This document shows, piece by piece, positions 1 through 12,161 of a stretch of DNA of 64,000 nucleotides. The stretch lies in the NCBI GenBank assembly GCA_030142905.1, contig JASJOG010000196.1, positions 248,001 through 312,000 on the forward strand. The letters run 5' to 3'. Within the stretch, counting starts at the first letter, position 1; each line of letters starts with the position of its first letter. A model generated the notes under the pieces. It had not been told where the DNA came from. It saw only the letters and a list, made by a program, of their open reading frames with translations, and did not search any database. A program made the position numbers and the translations under genes. This DNA comes from Heliopora coerulea (lineage: Eukaryota; Cnidaria; Anthozoa; Scleralcyonacea; Helioporidae).

Positions 1-977
1 ATAAAATTACATGAGGTATTACCCTTAATGCCGACCTAACAACTGCTTACTTCGATCTATTGTGTCGATTTAATGAAATAACAGAGAGAATTTGAATAGA
101 GTTAATATACCGTTGGTGATTCATTATGTTCTGGGGCATATGTTTGCATTCCTGAAGCGTTGGAGTCCCGGGAAATTAAATCACTGGAAAACTGAACAAA
201 TTAAACTTTTTTGGGTTTCTTTTTTAAAGGTTCCATCCGGCCAGGAAAGAGACGGCAGTTTAAAGGAAATATGATAAATCATTTGACGTTCGCGTCCCTT
301 TATAGGAAGTGAGATCCTTGTTCGGTGGTTCAGTTTGGCTGAGAAATGTTGGCCGCTCCAGAAATGTTATTTTTTCCGTACAAGCTGTTTCAGATAACCA
401 TCAACACTTACGGTACTTGGCATCGGGTTTCTTATCAAAGATAAAATTATCAGGAGACCGAAAAGACGCACATTTCAATAAGACATTAAGCTTATCAAAG
501 TTTTCCCTGGCCAAGTCCATAGAGTTTTGCACAAGTCGTAATTTATAAAACTCCGCAAACAACACAAATGTACCGGAGACAAAAGTTAAGAGATTCGGTA
601 AGAGCCCAAGAAAAGAAGAGGCTCAAGGACTGCGCTTTTTGGGTCCGACAAGCACAATGATTTGAATAATTACGAATCAGCTATATAAACATTGGTACGC
701 AGAAAAGATATCGACGATGTCCAGATGAAACTCAGTCGCAAACGTGTTCAAATTAGAACCGAAATCATGGCAAATAACTTATAGTCGTTACAAACTAACA
801 ATGCATTTGAGATGATTTATTTACGAGAAACTTAACCATCCTTGTGGCCTCAGTTCAAACGGCAATTTTGCTTAAATAAATACACAAGTGAAGAGCTCAG
901 TCAGGATAGTTCGAACGGAGACAGTGTCATGCTAGTTTGTAACGATCCCAACGAACTATTCAAGTGAACCTTCTTAC
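1..977. other. No gene recognised; probable intron of the leftmost gene
   Basis: No open frame of convincing coding character, RNA gene or mobile element was recognised. The minus-strand signal-peptide exon at 978-1047 ends in a splice donor pointing into this stretch, so it is probably the first intron of that gene. Confidence 0.4.
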
Positions 978-1047
978 CTGAAATTTGTCCATTTGTGACC
1001 ACAAGAAGAACAAGAACCATACAAAAGCTTCCAATTTTCCCGGCCAT
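978..1047 (-). CDS. First coding exon of a secreted or membrane protein (partial)
   Basis: On the minus strand an ATG at 1047-1045 opens a 23-codon frame starting MAGKIGSFCMVLVLLVVTNG, followed by QIS and one base of the next codon. This is a typical signal peptide: a short lysine-containing start, a hydrophobic core of about ten residues (MVLVLLVV), then small polar residues for signal peptidase. It ends at a strong splice donor, CAG|GTAAGA, at 978/977 in phase 1. The rest of the gene must lie to the left, in or beyond the window edge; no second exon was recognised in 1-977. The mature protein cannot be named. The call rests on signal peptide plus perfect donor, which could occur by chance but is unlikely. 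Confidence 0.5.
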
Positions 1048-4023
1048 GTTAATTTGCGGTCCTAAAGTGTATTAAACTCTTCATTAATCCTTTCAATGAC
1101 AAGCTTGACGGTCTTCCTTCGATATGTCTACAAAATACAACGTGATCTTCGTACTCGTGGAAAATCCCGCGTGGAGTTTATACCAAATATGGACGATTTG
1201 ACTAGGGAACGGATACGCCACAGTCATTCTTTTAAGCAAAAACATAAGAACTTCACCTGTCAATAAGAAATTCACTTCAAAAACCAAAATAGGACGTTCA
1301 CTGCTGCTTCAAGTGTTTCAAATGAGAATAAAAGCCATGTAACGAGGAAATTGTAAAGTTAATACCATAGGGAATTTTATTTGAAGCTTTGAATTGTCGT
1401 TTTGACCTGTTTCAATAGCCTGATCTCGGGGGATGCTATTTACTGATATGTGCACATAGAAGTAATTCAAAACGCTGGGCTTAAATCAACCAATCATCTT
1501 TCGTGATCACAGTGGGTTTCCTGATACGAAAACACTCATGGTCTTTCCTCTGAGAGAGGAAAAATAGTTAATTTTCGCCGTCCACGTACAATCTTTTCCT
1601 CTGATCTTTCTAGACTTCTAAAGCTGATACTATGCCGTGATCATTTAGACAAATCTTAGTTAAAGTTTAAACTAGCTTTTCCGGGCAAATTTCAGGCGAA
1701 ATCCACTCAGTTTAATTCATTATGAATAGCCCACAGGGATGCAAAGTTGGTTCACAACAAAGACTTCATGTCGAGTTCCCAGTGCCAGATTAACGTTTTG
1801 ATTTCCGACTGGTTTTAGTTCAGTTTGAGATGTGTACCAAAAATACCAAGGAACTGTTCAGATTTACTCTATCTAAACTGCATTCAAAAAGATATCTTCA
1901 AAACATTTTAAAGAGCACGCAATGTGTTTGCCGGAATTGCGTGGTTTAAAAATCAAATGGATGGCCTTGTTGATTGAGATTTTCCGTCTTTACGACGTTA
2001 GTGCTTTAAATAAACATGTATAAAATATTGCATTAAATATTAGGAGGTCTTCTTTCATTAACTTCGATTTCCAGACCATACTTTCCTTTTGATTCTCAAT
2101 AAGGTTTAATTTAAGAATCTATTCCTGGGAAACATTAAAGGAATTCCGGTTGAAGACGGTTTGTCGCTACCATTAAACTTCAAGTCGAACAGATATTTCC
2201 ATAAATATTGGTTATCGAGCTCTGGCTCTGATTGACATGGAGGTCATGACCATCTAACACGTTTTGTGATCTCTTTAGTTTTCCCTGAGCGAAGCAGGTT
2301 CATTGGCTAATTTCAAGTGTTTTCTACTCCAGCAAGTAAGTCCCAAGCTATTTTGCTCTGGGAATGCGTTCGTATTAAAAAGCTGTACAATTGAACTAGA
2401 CTGTCTACGGTGACTTGGGCAGAAACACTGTAATATCAGAATTTCATCAAAAGCTCAACTAAAACCATTAAAAAAAAACGCGCCTCTCAACGTCCGCTTT
2501 CCACCTGGGACCATAGTGATCAAAAGTCTGGTTTAAAATGCTGGCCGAGGTCCATTTGTGGGCCGTCGGACCTTTTTTCGGCGGACCACAAAAGGTTTCG
2601 AGAAATCGAGAGGTGCGTGATAGCTAAGTACTTTATCCTGGTACGATTCCAATCAAAACGACTTGAGAGGAGCAAAGTTAACTCCACAGTTCACTATCAT
2701 TAGGTTATCATCAAAAAGCCAGTATGCCACGGACGCTTCAATTGGATAAACATTTTCTCTCAAAGTACAATGACTTGGCTGACGGTGTTTTCACTTAAAC
2801 TTAGAGTACAAAGACATGGACGACCGCACGAACATTCAAAAATACCTTTGTTATTTTATAAGACAAGAGCTTTCCTGTATATGCATAGCGATAGAAATAA
2901 GAATGACGCAATTCGAAACGGAAAAGAATCTGAAAATACTCGGCTAGGCCTCGCGTTTCCACAGGGCAGTTTTCCGGTTGAAATGACTTCATTCATGTTT
3001 TGTTTTGGGGTTTTTTCACAGCACGGAGACCTCGGCATTTTCTACCTCATATCACCAAAGGCACCTCCAGCCATGGAAAAGTTTGATGGAGTGATGACTT
3101 CACGTAAGGCATTGTTTCATTAAAACCAAGGTAAAATATTAGGCTTGAAAATATAACCTTAACGCAATAACGTCTGATCTTTTTTTCTTTGTTCTTTCTT
3201 GTTTTTCCTCTGTTTATACTATGTTGTCTCGTCAGTATTGTCTCGTCTGATACATCGTTCCACATCGGAGTCTAATTTTCGTGTTTCTGCTTCTTGTAAG
3301 TCGTCCTAGGTCTTAAAATACTACGGTATCCTATATTTTTTATATCACTCTATGATAACCAGTTACATTGCGGGTCAAATTTGAAAACTGGTACGTAGAG
3401 AATTTGCACAAATGAAGCTCGTTCAGTCGTTTGTCAATGATGCATCGAATATCTGATATGACCAAGACGCTTGGCGTCGGTTAAGGTGCCCAAATAACCG
3501 CACCGTTTTTGCGCAATTTGAAAAAGTTTCGTGGAAGACATGGAGATTACAGACTGCCATACTTGATCCTCTCTCTCGTAACCCTTGACTGCTGCTAGAC
3601 TTCTCACTGCCGAATGAAACCTTCTGGACTGTAGTCAGCCAAAACAAAATCACTACAGTCGACAGAAGTCGACTTTGGGAGTCAGAAGGTGAGCCATGCA
3701 GGCAGTCACTTGAAGGTCACGGGTTCAACTATGATGAAGGACGAAGAAAGCGTTTTCCTGAAACTTGAACGTTAAGAGCAATTGAAATAACCACATTTAC
3801 GTATTTCCGTGGTCGACAATAATTGACATTGCGTTCTTTAATAGGTCATATGCTCAAAATGATGTCACATTTCCCCTCATCTTTCATATCTGGATATCTA
3901 ATGCTATTTTGAAATTAGGTTTTAATCTTGTTATTTCGGTTTTCTGGTTCAATTCTTTTCTGTTGGTACACGTCTTCGCTTATTTCACTGATCGTTCCTG
4001 GCAGCCACACGTTTTTGCTCATC
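1048..4023. other. Intergenic, nothing recognised
   Basis: AT-rich sequence with scattered short open frames on both strands. The longest (2770-3123, plus) shows no domain, repeat or compositional sign of coding. No tRNA, transposon end or long repeat was seen. Confidence 0.4.
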
Positions 4024-4329
4024 AAAGGTACATTGGGAATGATAACTTCACAATTGACCTACACTGTTGAAGTCAACTGAAAAATGTTGACTCGAGCGGG
4101 ATTTGAACTCGCACCTTCGGGATACCGGTCCGCCGCTCTACCTGTTGAGCTATCGAGTCCACAGGGATTGGAGGCGAGTTTTTATTTAAATGCACGAAAT
4201 ATTCTTGCGACAACTTAACGCGACTTCAACAAGTGTAGTTGACTTAAGTTGACTTCAACAGTGTAGGTCAATTGTAAAGTTATCATTTCATAATACCCTG
4301 AGGATGATTCTGAAATAAAGGTACATTGG
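4024..4329. mobile_element. Small TIR element containing a tRNA-like sequence, with 13-bp target duplication
   Basis: The stretch 4038-4078 is repeated in inverted orientation at 4247-4287 (about 41 bp, nearly perfect, starting AATGATAACTT on each end). The 13-mer AAAGGTACATTGG occurs at 4024-4036 and again at 4317-4329, flanking a 280-bp body, which looks like a target-site duplication. A tRNA-like sequence lies between the arms on the minus strand. The right arm is followed by about 29 bp before the direct repeat, so the mobile unit is not simply the TIR-to-TIR segment. No coding capacity; non-autonomous. Confidence 0.55.
4089..4159 (-). pseudogene. tRNA-like sequence (tRNA-Tyr-like body) inside the TIR element
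   Basis: Read on the minus strand, 71 nt fold as a tRNA: a perfect 7-bp acceptor stem (GACTCGA with TCGAGTC), a D stem GCTC/GAGC with A-box TAGCTCAACAGG, and a T arm with TTCAAAT (B box) and 4 of 5 stem pairs. The anticodon stem is poor (about 3 of 5) and position 33 is not T. The D-arm to anticodon stretch resembles metazoan tRNA-Tyr. It lies inside a TIR element, so it is more likely a tRNA-derived repeat than a working tRNA gene. Confidence 0.55.
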
Positions 4330-4538
4330 AATGGGTAAACTCTTTCCACATGATTTCTACCACCAGAATATCAAGTAAGGCCAACTAAACTCTTCAGCAT
4401 TTTCTGTACGGAGCTCACTCACCAGAATCGCGAGAGACCCATTTTATTAATGCATTGAATCCCAAGGAGCGTCACAGTTAGAAGGGAACACAGTTCTCCC
4501 TAACGTCTCCTGTAGTGAATTTCTGCAATGCTCAGCGG

Positions 4539-7266
4539 TCACCACCTATCAAGTAGCCCCAGGGCTCTTATCGCCTTATACTGATCAGGTATTTCCATCA
4601 AGGCGTACAAGGCAAACGTCAAATCTGACCGCCAGCCCTTCTTAGTCACTGCGTGATAGTCCACGAATTGAAAGTTATCAAAATTTCTTCCCTTGAGCTT
4701 GTCGTCATATGTTTTCATAGTGTGCCATGGACCGTCACCGACACCAACAAGTATTATGGACAGCGGATACCAGCTCGCCTTAATGATAGCTTCGCGGGTA
4801 GCCTGAAAAAGAAAGAATTATAGCCACTTGTGTCACCATTAAGTTCCAAGAGTTGAGATGCGCAAGGAAGATTCAATTTATTAGCATTTAACACAAAACG
4901 TCTGAGATCCTCCGGGTATTGAGTAGGGAAGACTGATATATGTACATGTAATCCTCTGATGACCAGTGAGACACTCTAACCATTGAACTACATGAACTGA
5001 GATGGTGAGTGAAGGTTACATATGTGTACAAACTGTAACCTTCTGATGACCAGTGAGACACTCTAACCATTGAACTACATGGACTGAGATGGTGAGTGAA
5101 GGTTACATATGTGTACAAACTGTAACCTTCTGATGACCAGTGAGACATTCTAACCATTGAACTACATGGACTGAGATGGTGAGTGAAGGTTACATATGTG
5201 TACAAACTGTAACCTTCTGATGACCAGTGAGACACTCTAACCATTGAACTACATGGACTGAGATGGTGATTGAAGGTTACATATGTGTACAAACTGTAAC
5301 CTTCTGATGACCAGTGAGACACTCTAACCATTGAACTACATGGACTGAGATGGTGAGTGAAGGTTACATATGTGTACAAACATGTAACCTTCTGATGACC
5401 AGTGAGACACTCTAACCATTGAACTACATGGACTGAGATGGTGAGTGAAGGTTACACGTGTACAAACTGTAACCTTCTGATGACCAGTGAGACACTCTAA
5501 CCATTGAACTACATGGACTGAGATGGTGAGTGAAGGTTACATATGTGTACAAACTGTAACCTTCTGATGACCAGTGAGACACTCTAACCATTGAACTACA
5601 TGGACTGAGATGGTGAGTGAAGGTTACATATGTGTACAAACTGTAACCTTCTGATGACCAGTGAGACACTCTAACCATTGAACTACATGGACTGAGATGG
5701 TGAGTGAAAGTTACATATGTGTACAAACTGTAACCTTCTGATGACCAGTGAGACATTCTAACCATTGAACTACATGGACTGAGATGGTGAGTGAAGGTTA
5801 CATATGTGTACAAACTGTAACCTTCTGATGACCAGTGAGACACTCTAACCATTGAACTACATGGACTGAGATGGTGATTGAAGGTTACATATGTGTACAA
5901 ACTGTAACCTTCTGATGACCAGTGAGACACTCTAACCATTGAACTACATGGACTGAGATGGTGAGTGAAGGTTACATATGTGTACAAACTGTAACCTTCT
6001 GATGGTCATAATGACGCTGTAGCAGAACATCACTCAAAGAAGAAGACAAATGAGAAGACAAATGAGAAGACAAATGAGAAGATGAGTGCTCCAGACACTA
6101 GGATGGTAAGTAAATGTTATCTAAGTATTCAATCTGTTTAAAAATCTAGGCAACCCGACAAACTTAACTTTGTAGCTTGTGGATTTTAACCAAAGAAGAT
6201 CTAAGTATACTGACCTGTTCGTGTTCCGCCGAGACCTGACCATCGGCAATTATTACGAGAATGTGATATTCACGAGTCTGTTTAACGATCTCAACTGCCT
6301 TGTTGATGATTGGAACAAAATTCGTTGGCCCACTCATGGTGATACGGCGAACTACCTCGTTGTAAAAGGAAAGAACTCCTTGAAAACCATGACAAGGCAC
6401 ATCGATGTCTCCTTGGAGGAAATGAAGGAAGTATTGAGTAAAAGGAAGAATATGTGCGTGACAGAGCGAATACAGGATGGAAGGAAGGAAGGCAGAAAGA
6501 AAGGAATGAAGGAAAGAAGGAAGGATGGAAGGAAAGAAGGAAGGAAGGAAGGAAGGATAGAAGGAAGGAAGGAAGGAAGGAAAGAAAGAAGGAAGAATGG
6601 AAGGAAAGAAAGAAGGAAGAATGGAAGGAAAGAAGGAAGGAAGGATGGAAGGATGGAAGGAAGGAAGGATGGAAGGAAGGAGAGCTGCTACTTCATCTTA
6701 CCACATCCAAAACGTTACCCTTGAGCTAAGAAACTCTGCTTGCCTGATAAGGAGAAGACATCCGTGTTCTTCGTAACTGAATCCCCAAACCCGAACGCAG
6801 GAATCAAATTATCGTCGTCAAATGGTTCCAATGTCTGCCCTAAGATTGATATCACTTTCTGATAAGGATTATTCCGGTAAAATGCAACTTGATGCAGCGA
6901 TCCTCTACGACCATAGCGTTCGTCAAGTTTCTGAGAAATGGCATGAAGGGACTTCTGAGAAAAGGTTCTCCTTCCCTGCCATTCGTTGCTTGCGGTAAAG
7001 TCGATTCCTATAATCATTTGAGATTTCTCCAGACCGGCCATTTTCATGGCACGAGAGACTTCCTTTAGATTCAAAAACTCGTTGATTATTTTATCAAACG
7101 TTACTGAGCCCGCTGGCATTTGGAACATCTCGGCCATGCATGCTTTCCTCATCAGGGCTGGCATGGGCTTCGAATGGTAGACTCTTTTAAGCAGTTTGAT
7201 GAAGGAGGTAATGATGATCACAGCTACCAATGCCACGAGAAGAAGAAGCCATGAGTATACATCCAT
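4539..7266 (-). CDS. Membrane-anchored copine-domain (RGLG-type vWA) protein
   Basis: Three exons: 7266-6744, about 6408 (or 6411)-6215, and 4802-4539, giving 326-327 residues. Residues 1-25 hold one hydrophobic segment ([18 protein letters not shown]), predicting an N-terminal anchor. The rest is a copine domain: MIDAS-like DFTAS in the segment [12 protein letters not shown], then [30 protein letters not shown] and LVGVGDGPW, in the order seen in copines and plant RGLG E3 ligases. No C2 domain or C-terminal RING is encoded, so neither calcium-driven lipid binding nor ubiquitin ligase activity is indicated. Intron 1 is best explained by a GC donor (CAG|GCAAGC at 6744/6743), because the nearby GT donor breaks the frame. 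Intron 1 holds a GGAA microsatellite, intron 2 an 87-bp satellite. Role in the cell is unknown; metal-dependent protein binding at a membrane is inferred. Confidence 0.88.
4935..6004. repeat. 87-bp tandem satellite, array 1 (12 copies), in a copine intron
   Basis: Twelve head-to-tail copies of an 87-bp unit with very few differences; one copy lacks 4 bp. The unit contains AACCTTCTGATGACCAGTGA, then a CTCTAACCATTGAACTAC core, and ends near TTACATATGTGTACAAAC. Read on the minus strand the core is a tRNA-like D arm plus anticodon arm (GTAGTTCAATGGTTAGAG). Because 87 is a multiple of three and the unit has no stop in one frame, long repetitive open frames arise on the minus strand; they are not genes. 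The array fills most of the 4803-6214 intron. A 14-bp repeat (AGAAGACAAATGAG) follows at 6040-6083. Confidence 0.95.
6470..6682. repeat. GGAA/GAAG microsatellite in copine intron 1
   Basis: Long run of imperfect GGAA units interrupted by GGAT and GAAAG. It lies between copine exons 1 and 2. Lys/Arg/Glu-rich open frames across it on the plus strand are artefacts of the repeat. Confidence 0.95.
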
Positions 7267-9806
7267 GAGATATAGGTCAAGGTCTGAATATCAAGAAAAA
7301 TCACACAGCTGATTAGCTGGGCGACTCGTTAGCTAATGATCTGTAGCGGGTACGACTGCTTGCGCATTTCAGCTTTCTCATGAGTATCACTCATAGTGTA
7401 TAGTTTGATTTTGCCTAAAAACAGCGCTCATATTTCGCTTTTCGTAATAAATAATAACCAAGGAAAACGAACTGGTTTCTCTTGAAAAACCAGATTATTC
7501 CCGTGGTCTCTATATCTATGACATGATGGTTACTTGGGGCTTCGCCTTCATCAACCGTGAGGTCATAGAAATTCTGAGCTTTATCAAATCGTTGAATGTA
7601 TAATCCATAACATACTACACAACAGATGATACATAACATACCATGAATGATACATGACATATAATACGTATAATATACGACAGATGACATAATACACAAT
7701 ACGTACCATAGTGTCCAACGTATAATAATAATGTATAACATACAATGAGCTTGTAATATGTAGTATCTTATGTTTAATATTTCATATACATACATTCGCA
7801 ATTTTGAATGATATTAAATTTGAATAAAATAGCAGTATTTCTACGTCAGATGTTGTCATAAAAGTTGAAATGGCATTGACAATGTTTTCTGTAGAGCAAA
7901 ACAACAATTTTTTGACGTTTCCGGAGTTTTTTCTCGAGATGTTTCGCAAACAATCCCACCTTTCTTAAACACAATGACCACCTGTCGTAGAGAATTCGCA
8001 AAAAGGTTGTTTACTTAACGAAATGTGAACTCGAAGCGGGACCTCCACTTGAATCTGTGTTCTGAATATACCGTAAATTAGCAGGGATAATCGAATGCTA
8101 AGAGTTTCCAGAAATTTAATGCAAAAACCATTTTCATTGACGTTCTAGGATCGTAGCCACAAAGAAGAGAAAAAAAGTTAAACAATTAACCCGAGAAACT
8201 TCTGTTCGGCCGAAAATAAGCAATAAAATGACGTCCTCTTTAACGGCGGGTTGACTGTGGCTTTCGAAAGTGAAAGCAAACAGCTGTCTGGAAAATTAGC
8301 ATACGTTAAGATGAAGAAGAACAGACGCTATAGTATTTTGAATTGAGATCCAAGGACAATCTGGGTAGGGTGAAGCTTTTCTCGATTTGAAGCAATGCTT
8401 CTAAATAAGATTTCCTGAAATTTTTGAGTTCGGGAGTGTTCGCTGTAGACATTCTTAATTGTTTGAAGAAAAGAGCAATCATATTCCCTCACAATTACAC
8501 CATTTCAGTTTCACCTAGTAACCAGCATTATAGATTTCTCTGGGACACTGTTATTCATTGGATACGCATGTATTTGGCTGCAAGGAGAAGGTATGAACTA
8601 ATTTCTTAACTCGTCAGTAACCAAGGTGAGACGGCTTCATGTAGCTGTCAAGTGAATGCTCCCTTCAGTTTTGATAATTTGAATTTCGCCTCCTACCGCT
8701 TGCGAACGTAGCGAATGTAAATTAATCTTCATACACTATACTGCATACTGTACATGAATAACAGTTTCTACACTTCCTGATCATAAGCTGTCATTGAGAA
8801 CCACTAAACTAATTCAGCGAGTCTGTTTTCTTATTTCCGTTGTATCCTTGGAGTACATAGCATTGGTAAAGGGAATAGACATCGTCGTGATTGAAGCACT
8901 GAATTGCTCAGTGCATGTGAAAATTTGTTTACACAATTTTCCTAAAGTCGATAACTCAAAGAGTTGAAAAAATATATGTATCCGACCAGCCATTAAGGAG
9001 TGGATTATAAACAAAACAGTTTTTGAAATGTAATGATAATGGAACAGGACCGAGTATGTCGTTATCTACAGACAAATTGACACAATCTACTCAACTTACC
9101 TCGAAATATTTATCAGTTGAGTCGTTGATTGCAGAGATGCGAAAGTCGTTATTCAAAATGGCTCGTTCGGCGTGGTGTCAGTTATATAATTTTTAGTGTT
9201 GTTAAAAATACCTCATCCACAGGAAAATTGAGGAACATTTCAGGGATCTCGTCGCAAACCAGTCAGGTGTTAATATACATTAGCGAGCCTTGTTTCCAAG
9301 GGTCTCTCAGACACTTATAGCCAAGAGGTTCTGAAACTTTACAGAAAAATGAATAAAACATGATTTCATTGCGAACATCTGGGCATTATTAACATATTCA
9401 ACTGGTGATAACGCCAGAAAGAGCTTACCTCCACAGTAAATCCGGTCATAAAATATCCTTTTCACCCCAATTTGCTGCTTAACATTTGGAATTCCTTTTG
9501 ATGAGTTTGGAACATACCCGAAATTAGCGCTTCGTTGACTGTAACGTTCTAAGCACATCAAAGTTGTTTAATTCCACAAGTTTAACACAACAGTCTTTCT
9601 TTGCATACGCGTTTTGGCTTTAACTCGACACTGACTTAATCACCTAAAAAACCATTCTCAACTCAACGACAAAACAAGTCTATATAAAAATAAAACAGTA
9701 GTGGCCTTGCAGTATCGCATTCTGTGTGTGTTTTTTAACGATGAAATGATACTTCATCCTCACTGAGATATGCCGTATTTGAGAAATGTCTATTGGTTTT
9801 ACGTAT
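7267..9806. other. Intergenic; AT-rich degenerate ATAC/ATAA repeat at about 7595-7790
   Basis: Upstream of the copine start. A stretch near 7595-7790 is built of short units such as CATAACATAC, ATGATACAT and ATAATACGTA, a degraded simple repeat that yields an Ile/Tyr/Met-rich open frame. No other feature was recognised. Confidence 0.5.
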
Positions 9807-10042
9807 TTAAAAATGATCCATGCCAGATGTTGCGAGTTTGCAGTAAAGTGTGTCCACTTCGTTGTAGGTGTTGTAGTTCGATGACCGACTGTCGCTGCAT
9901 ATTGTAATACACGTCTGTCCTTTTCTCAAAAGATTTACAACGGTCGTCGACATTGGAATCATAACACTTGGAGAGCCGCCAACCGTGTTTATTGTTTTGA
10001 CTTTTGGTACTAAGTCATTCATAATCCCCAAATTTGTGAAGC
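9807..10042 (-). CDS. Orphan candidate terminal exon, unknown protein
   Basis: A minus-strand frame of about 78 codons follows a strong acceptor: a long T-rich tract (10056-10082) then CCTAG|GC at 10043/10042. It begins GFTNLGIMNDLVPK and ends LYCKLATSGMDHF at a TAA (9807-9809). The composition is varied and protein-like, with a short KGQTCITICSDS stretch that weakly recalls beta-sandwich domains ending an extracellular protein. No upstream exon in phase was recognised before about 12.1 kb, so the gene structure is unproven. It could be a decayed exon or a chance frame. Confidence 0.3.
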
Positions 10043-12161
10043 CTAGGATCCACAAAAGAAAAAACAAAAAAAAAAAAACATTTGGTATTTCTTTATAAAT
10101 CACCAAGAACGAACGAACCACATCACTTTCAGTATATCTTTCGCGGGAAGCTTTACGTAGATCAATGACCTAACTCCAGACGGTTATTAGTCCAATCAGA
10201 GGCTGCGTTAGATACCCGCTAAATAAAAGTACATCCATGTTTCAAACATGTTGATAATGGTAAATCGTTCAGGTTAGTGTAGTCTTGTTAAAAACGATTG
10301 ATGCCTGGCGTTTGGAAGGCCTCAGCAGCGGTCATCTTCAGACTCTTTTTCGACTCTGAAGTTGGTCGCCGAAATATCGGTCACCAACAGTCACCGATTC
10401 TCCGTAGGTCAAACCATCAAGTTTCAAACATTTTATCCAGTTCGAAAAACGAAGTCGCTGATGACTAGGCTTCCCCAATCGTTTCCACCCATTTTCGAAG
10501 TCTGTGCCAGGGTTGGTCATTATATTCAACCAATAAAACGCAGCTTAATAGCCAAGCTGATTGTGGAAAGACGAAAAGTATTATCGACGGCGAACAGAGA
10601 CCATTTTAAGTGAGAAGTGTGTCCGAGGTTTCGAGTCTTGTAGATCAACTTAACGTGTTTTACTGTACAAAAGAATAGGTTTTTTGCCATATTTTGTCGA
10701 TAAGTCTGAGTTTTCCTGCTCCCTAGGAGTGTCGTATGTCTGATTTCACATAGAAAGAGTTTCTTGTATCTCTGCTGAAAGTCGAGAATTGGGTAGTGTG
10801 CCACCGTCATACCTCTGGCAGTGGCATGTCCTTGATCACCATATGGCTGGCTTTCAATCGACATGATTTCTGTCTCGTACGGAATTCTGCTTTATTAATC
10901 TTCCTCAGAATATTTTCAGGTTGAAAGCGTATGAAAGGCAATGTTCACCTGTCATTTGGGGGTCGACAACTATATTCATCCACGTTGTCAGCTCACTAAA
11001 ACTCAGGCTCTGATCATGAAACTAAAACAGCCAAAAGTTGAATCAGAAAACCAGTTAATTTTTAGCCGTCGAGTTTTGTTTCAATTCACTCTTCTCAAAC
11101 ATTATCATTTCCTACACAAATTTAAACCTAAGAAAACCGTTTTCCTTCATCAATACGAAGTCATTGCTGACAAATGTTCGTCAAAATCCACATATATACA
11201 ACAGCGTCAACGTTGTATTACATCGTGGAATTTTTAAAGCAGCTTGTTTCTCAACTGCCTTGTCCAAAAGTTGTGTGCAGTAGAACAGCGAAGGAAATTG
11301 GGGTCAATCCCATAACTACCAAACTTGAACCCTTAGTTCGTAACTACACCAGAAAGTTGCAAGTTCCTTGAGATACATGTGATACTCCACGTTGTTCCCC
11401 CCATTTCCCCGTGAGAAATGACTGCCTACGCACTTGGCGGTGTCGCATCAGGGAACTTGTCTCGCCAATTTTGTTGCGACATAAGTTGCACGAGAAATAG
11501 TCCTGTTTTCTCTCGCGAATTTTTGACGTGACATAATTGAGTTGCCCCATGCAGAGGTAGCCTGCTGTAACATCCTCTACTACGATCAATTCTCGCGACA
11601 TCTTTATTATAGCACGGCGAAGAATGATATGCAAGAATTTGTATCGTGTTAATGGCGTTGACAATGCGTCGTGCAACTCGTGACATAACAAGTTGTACGA
11701 CCAGTCACAAGTAGAACTTAAGTTCCACGAAACATGACCTAATGAAACACCGCCGGCGAAATACTATATAAAATAAATGGGGAATAATTAAGTGATATAC
11801 ATATACATATAAATATATTAAAAGTAACAATAAATTAATAAGTGGGGAATAATTTCAGTATTGAGAAGGAAGAAAGCGATATTTCTAAACGATGTTTCCC
11901 TTTGACTAAAATGTAAGTAGAATACATCTCCACTCACAGACGTCCGTGCAGATATGGATTTTGGCAATGTCATTTTTATCTTTCCACATGAGCCATAATT
12001 AAGGTTTGAGCGTTCAGGATCGTTGGTGCATATATTCCATTGTGAAGAACTCTTCCTTGGACGATCACGGTTGTAGGACTGAAGCCCTATCGGGACCACA
12101 CCACCCTGTTCCGATCACATATAAATATTTGCGCTAGTTGCAGCCTGTCGCACTCTTATGG
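10043..12161. other. Intergenic, 3' flank of the transporter gene
   Basis: Short open frames only, none with recognisable domains. AT-rich segment near 11760-11850 (ATATACATATA-type). No RNA gene or transposon end was seen. Confidence 0.4.

Noticed and set aside
4089..4159. Functional tRNA gene
   Set aside because: Good acceptor stem, but weak anticodon stem, no T33, and location inside a TIR element with target duplication.
4888..5987. Long minus-strand frames repeating a [24 protein letters not shown] unit
   Set aside because: They lie on the 87-bp satellite, whose period is a multiple of three; the same unit recurs in another intron and the frame has no start or splice context.
6179..6729. 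Plus-strand Lys/Arg/Glu-rich frames
   Set aside because: Produced by the GGAA microsatellite and by antisense of a copine exon.
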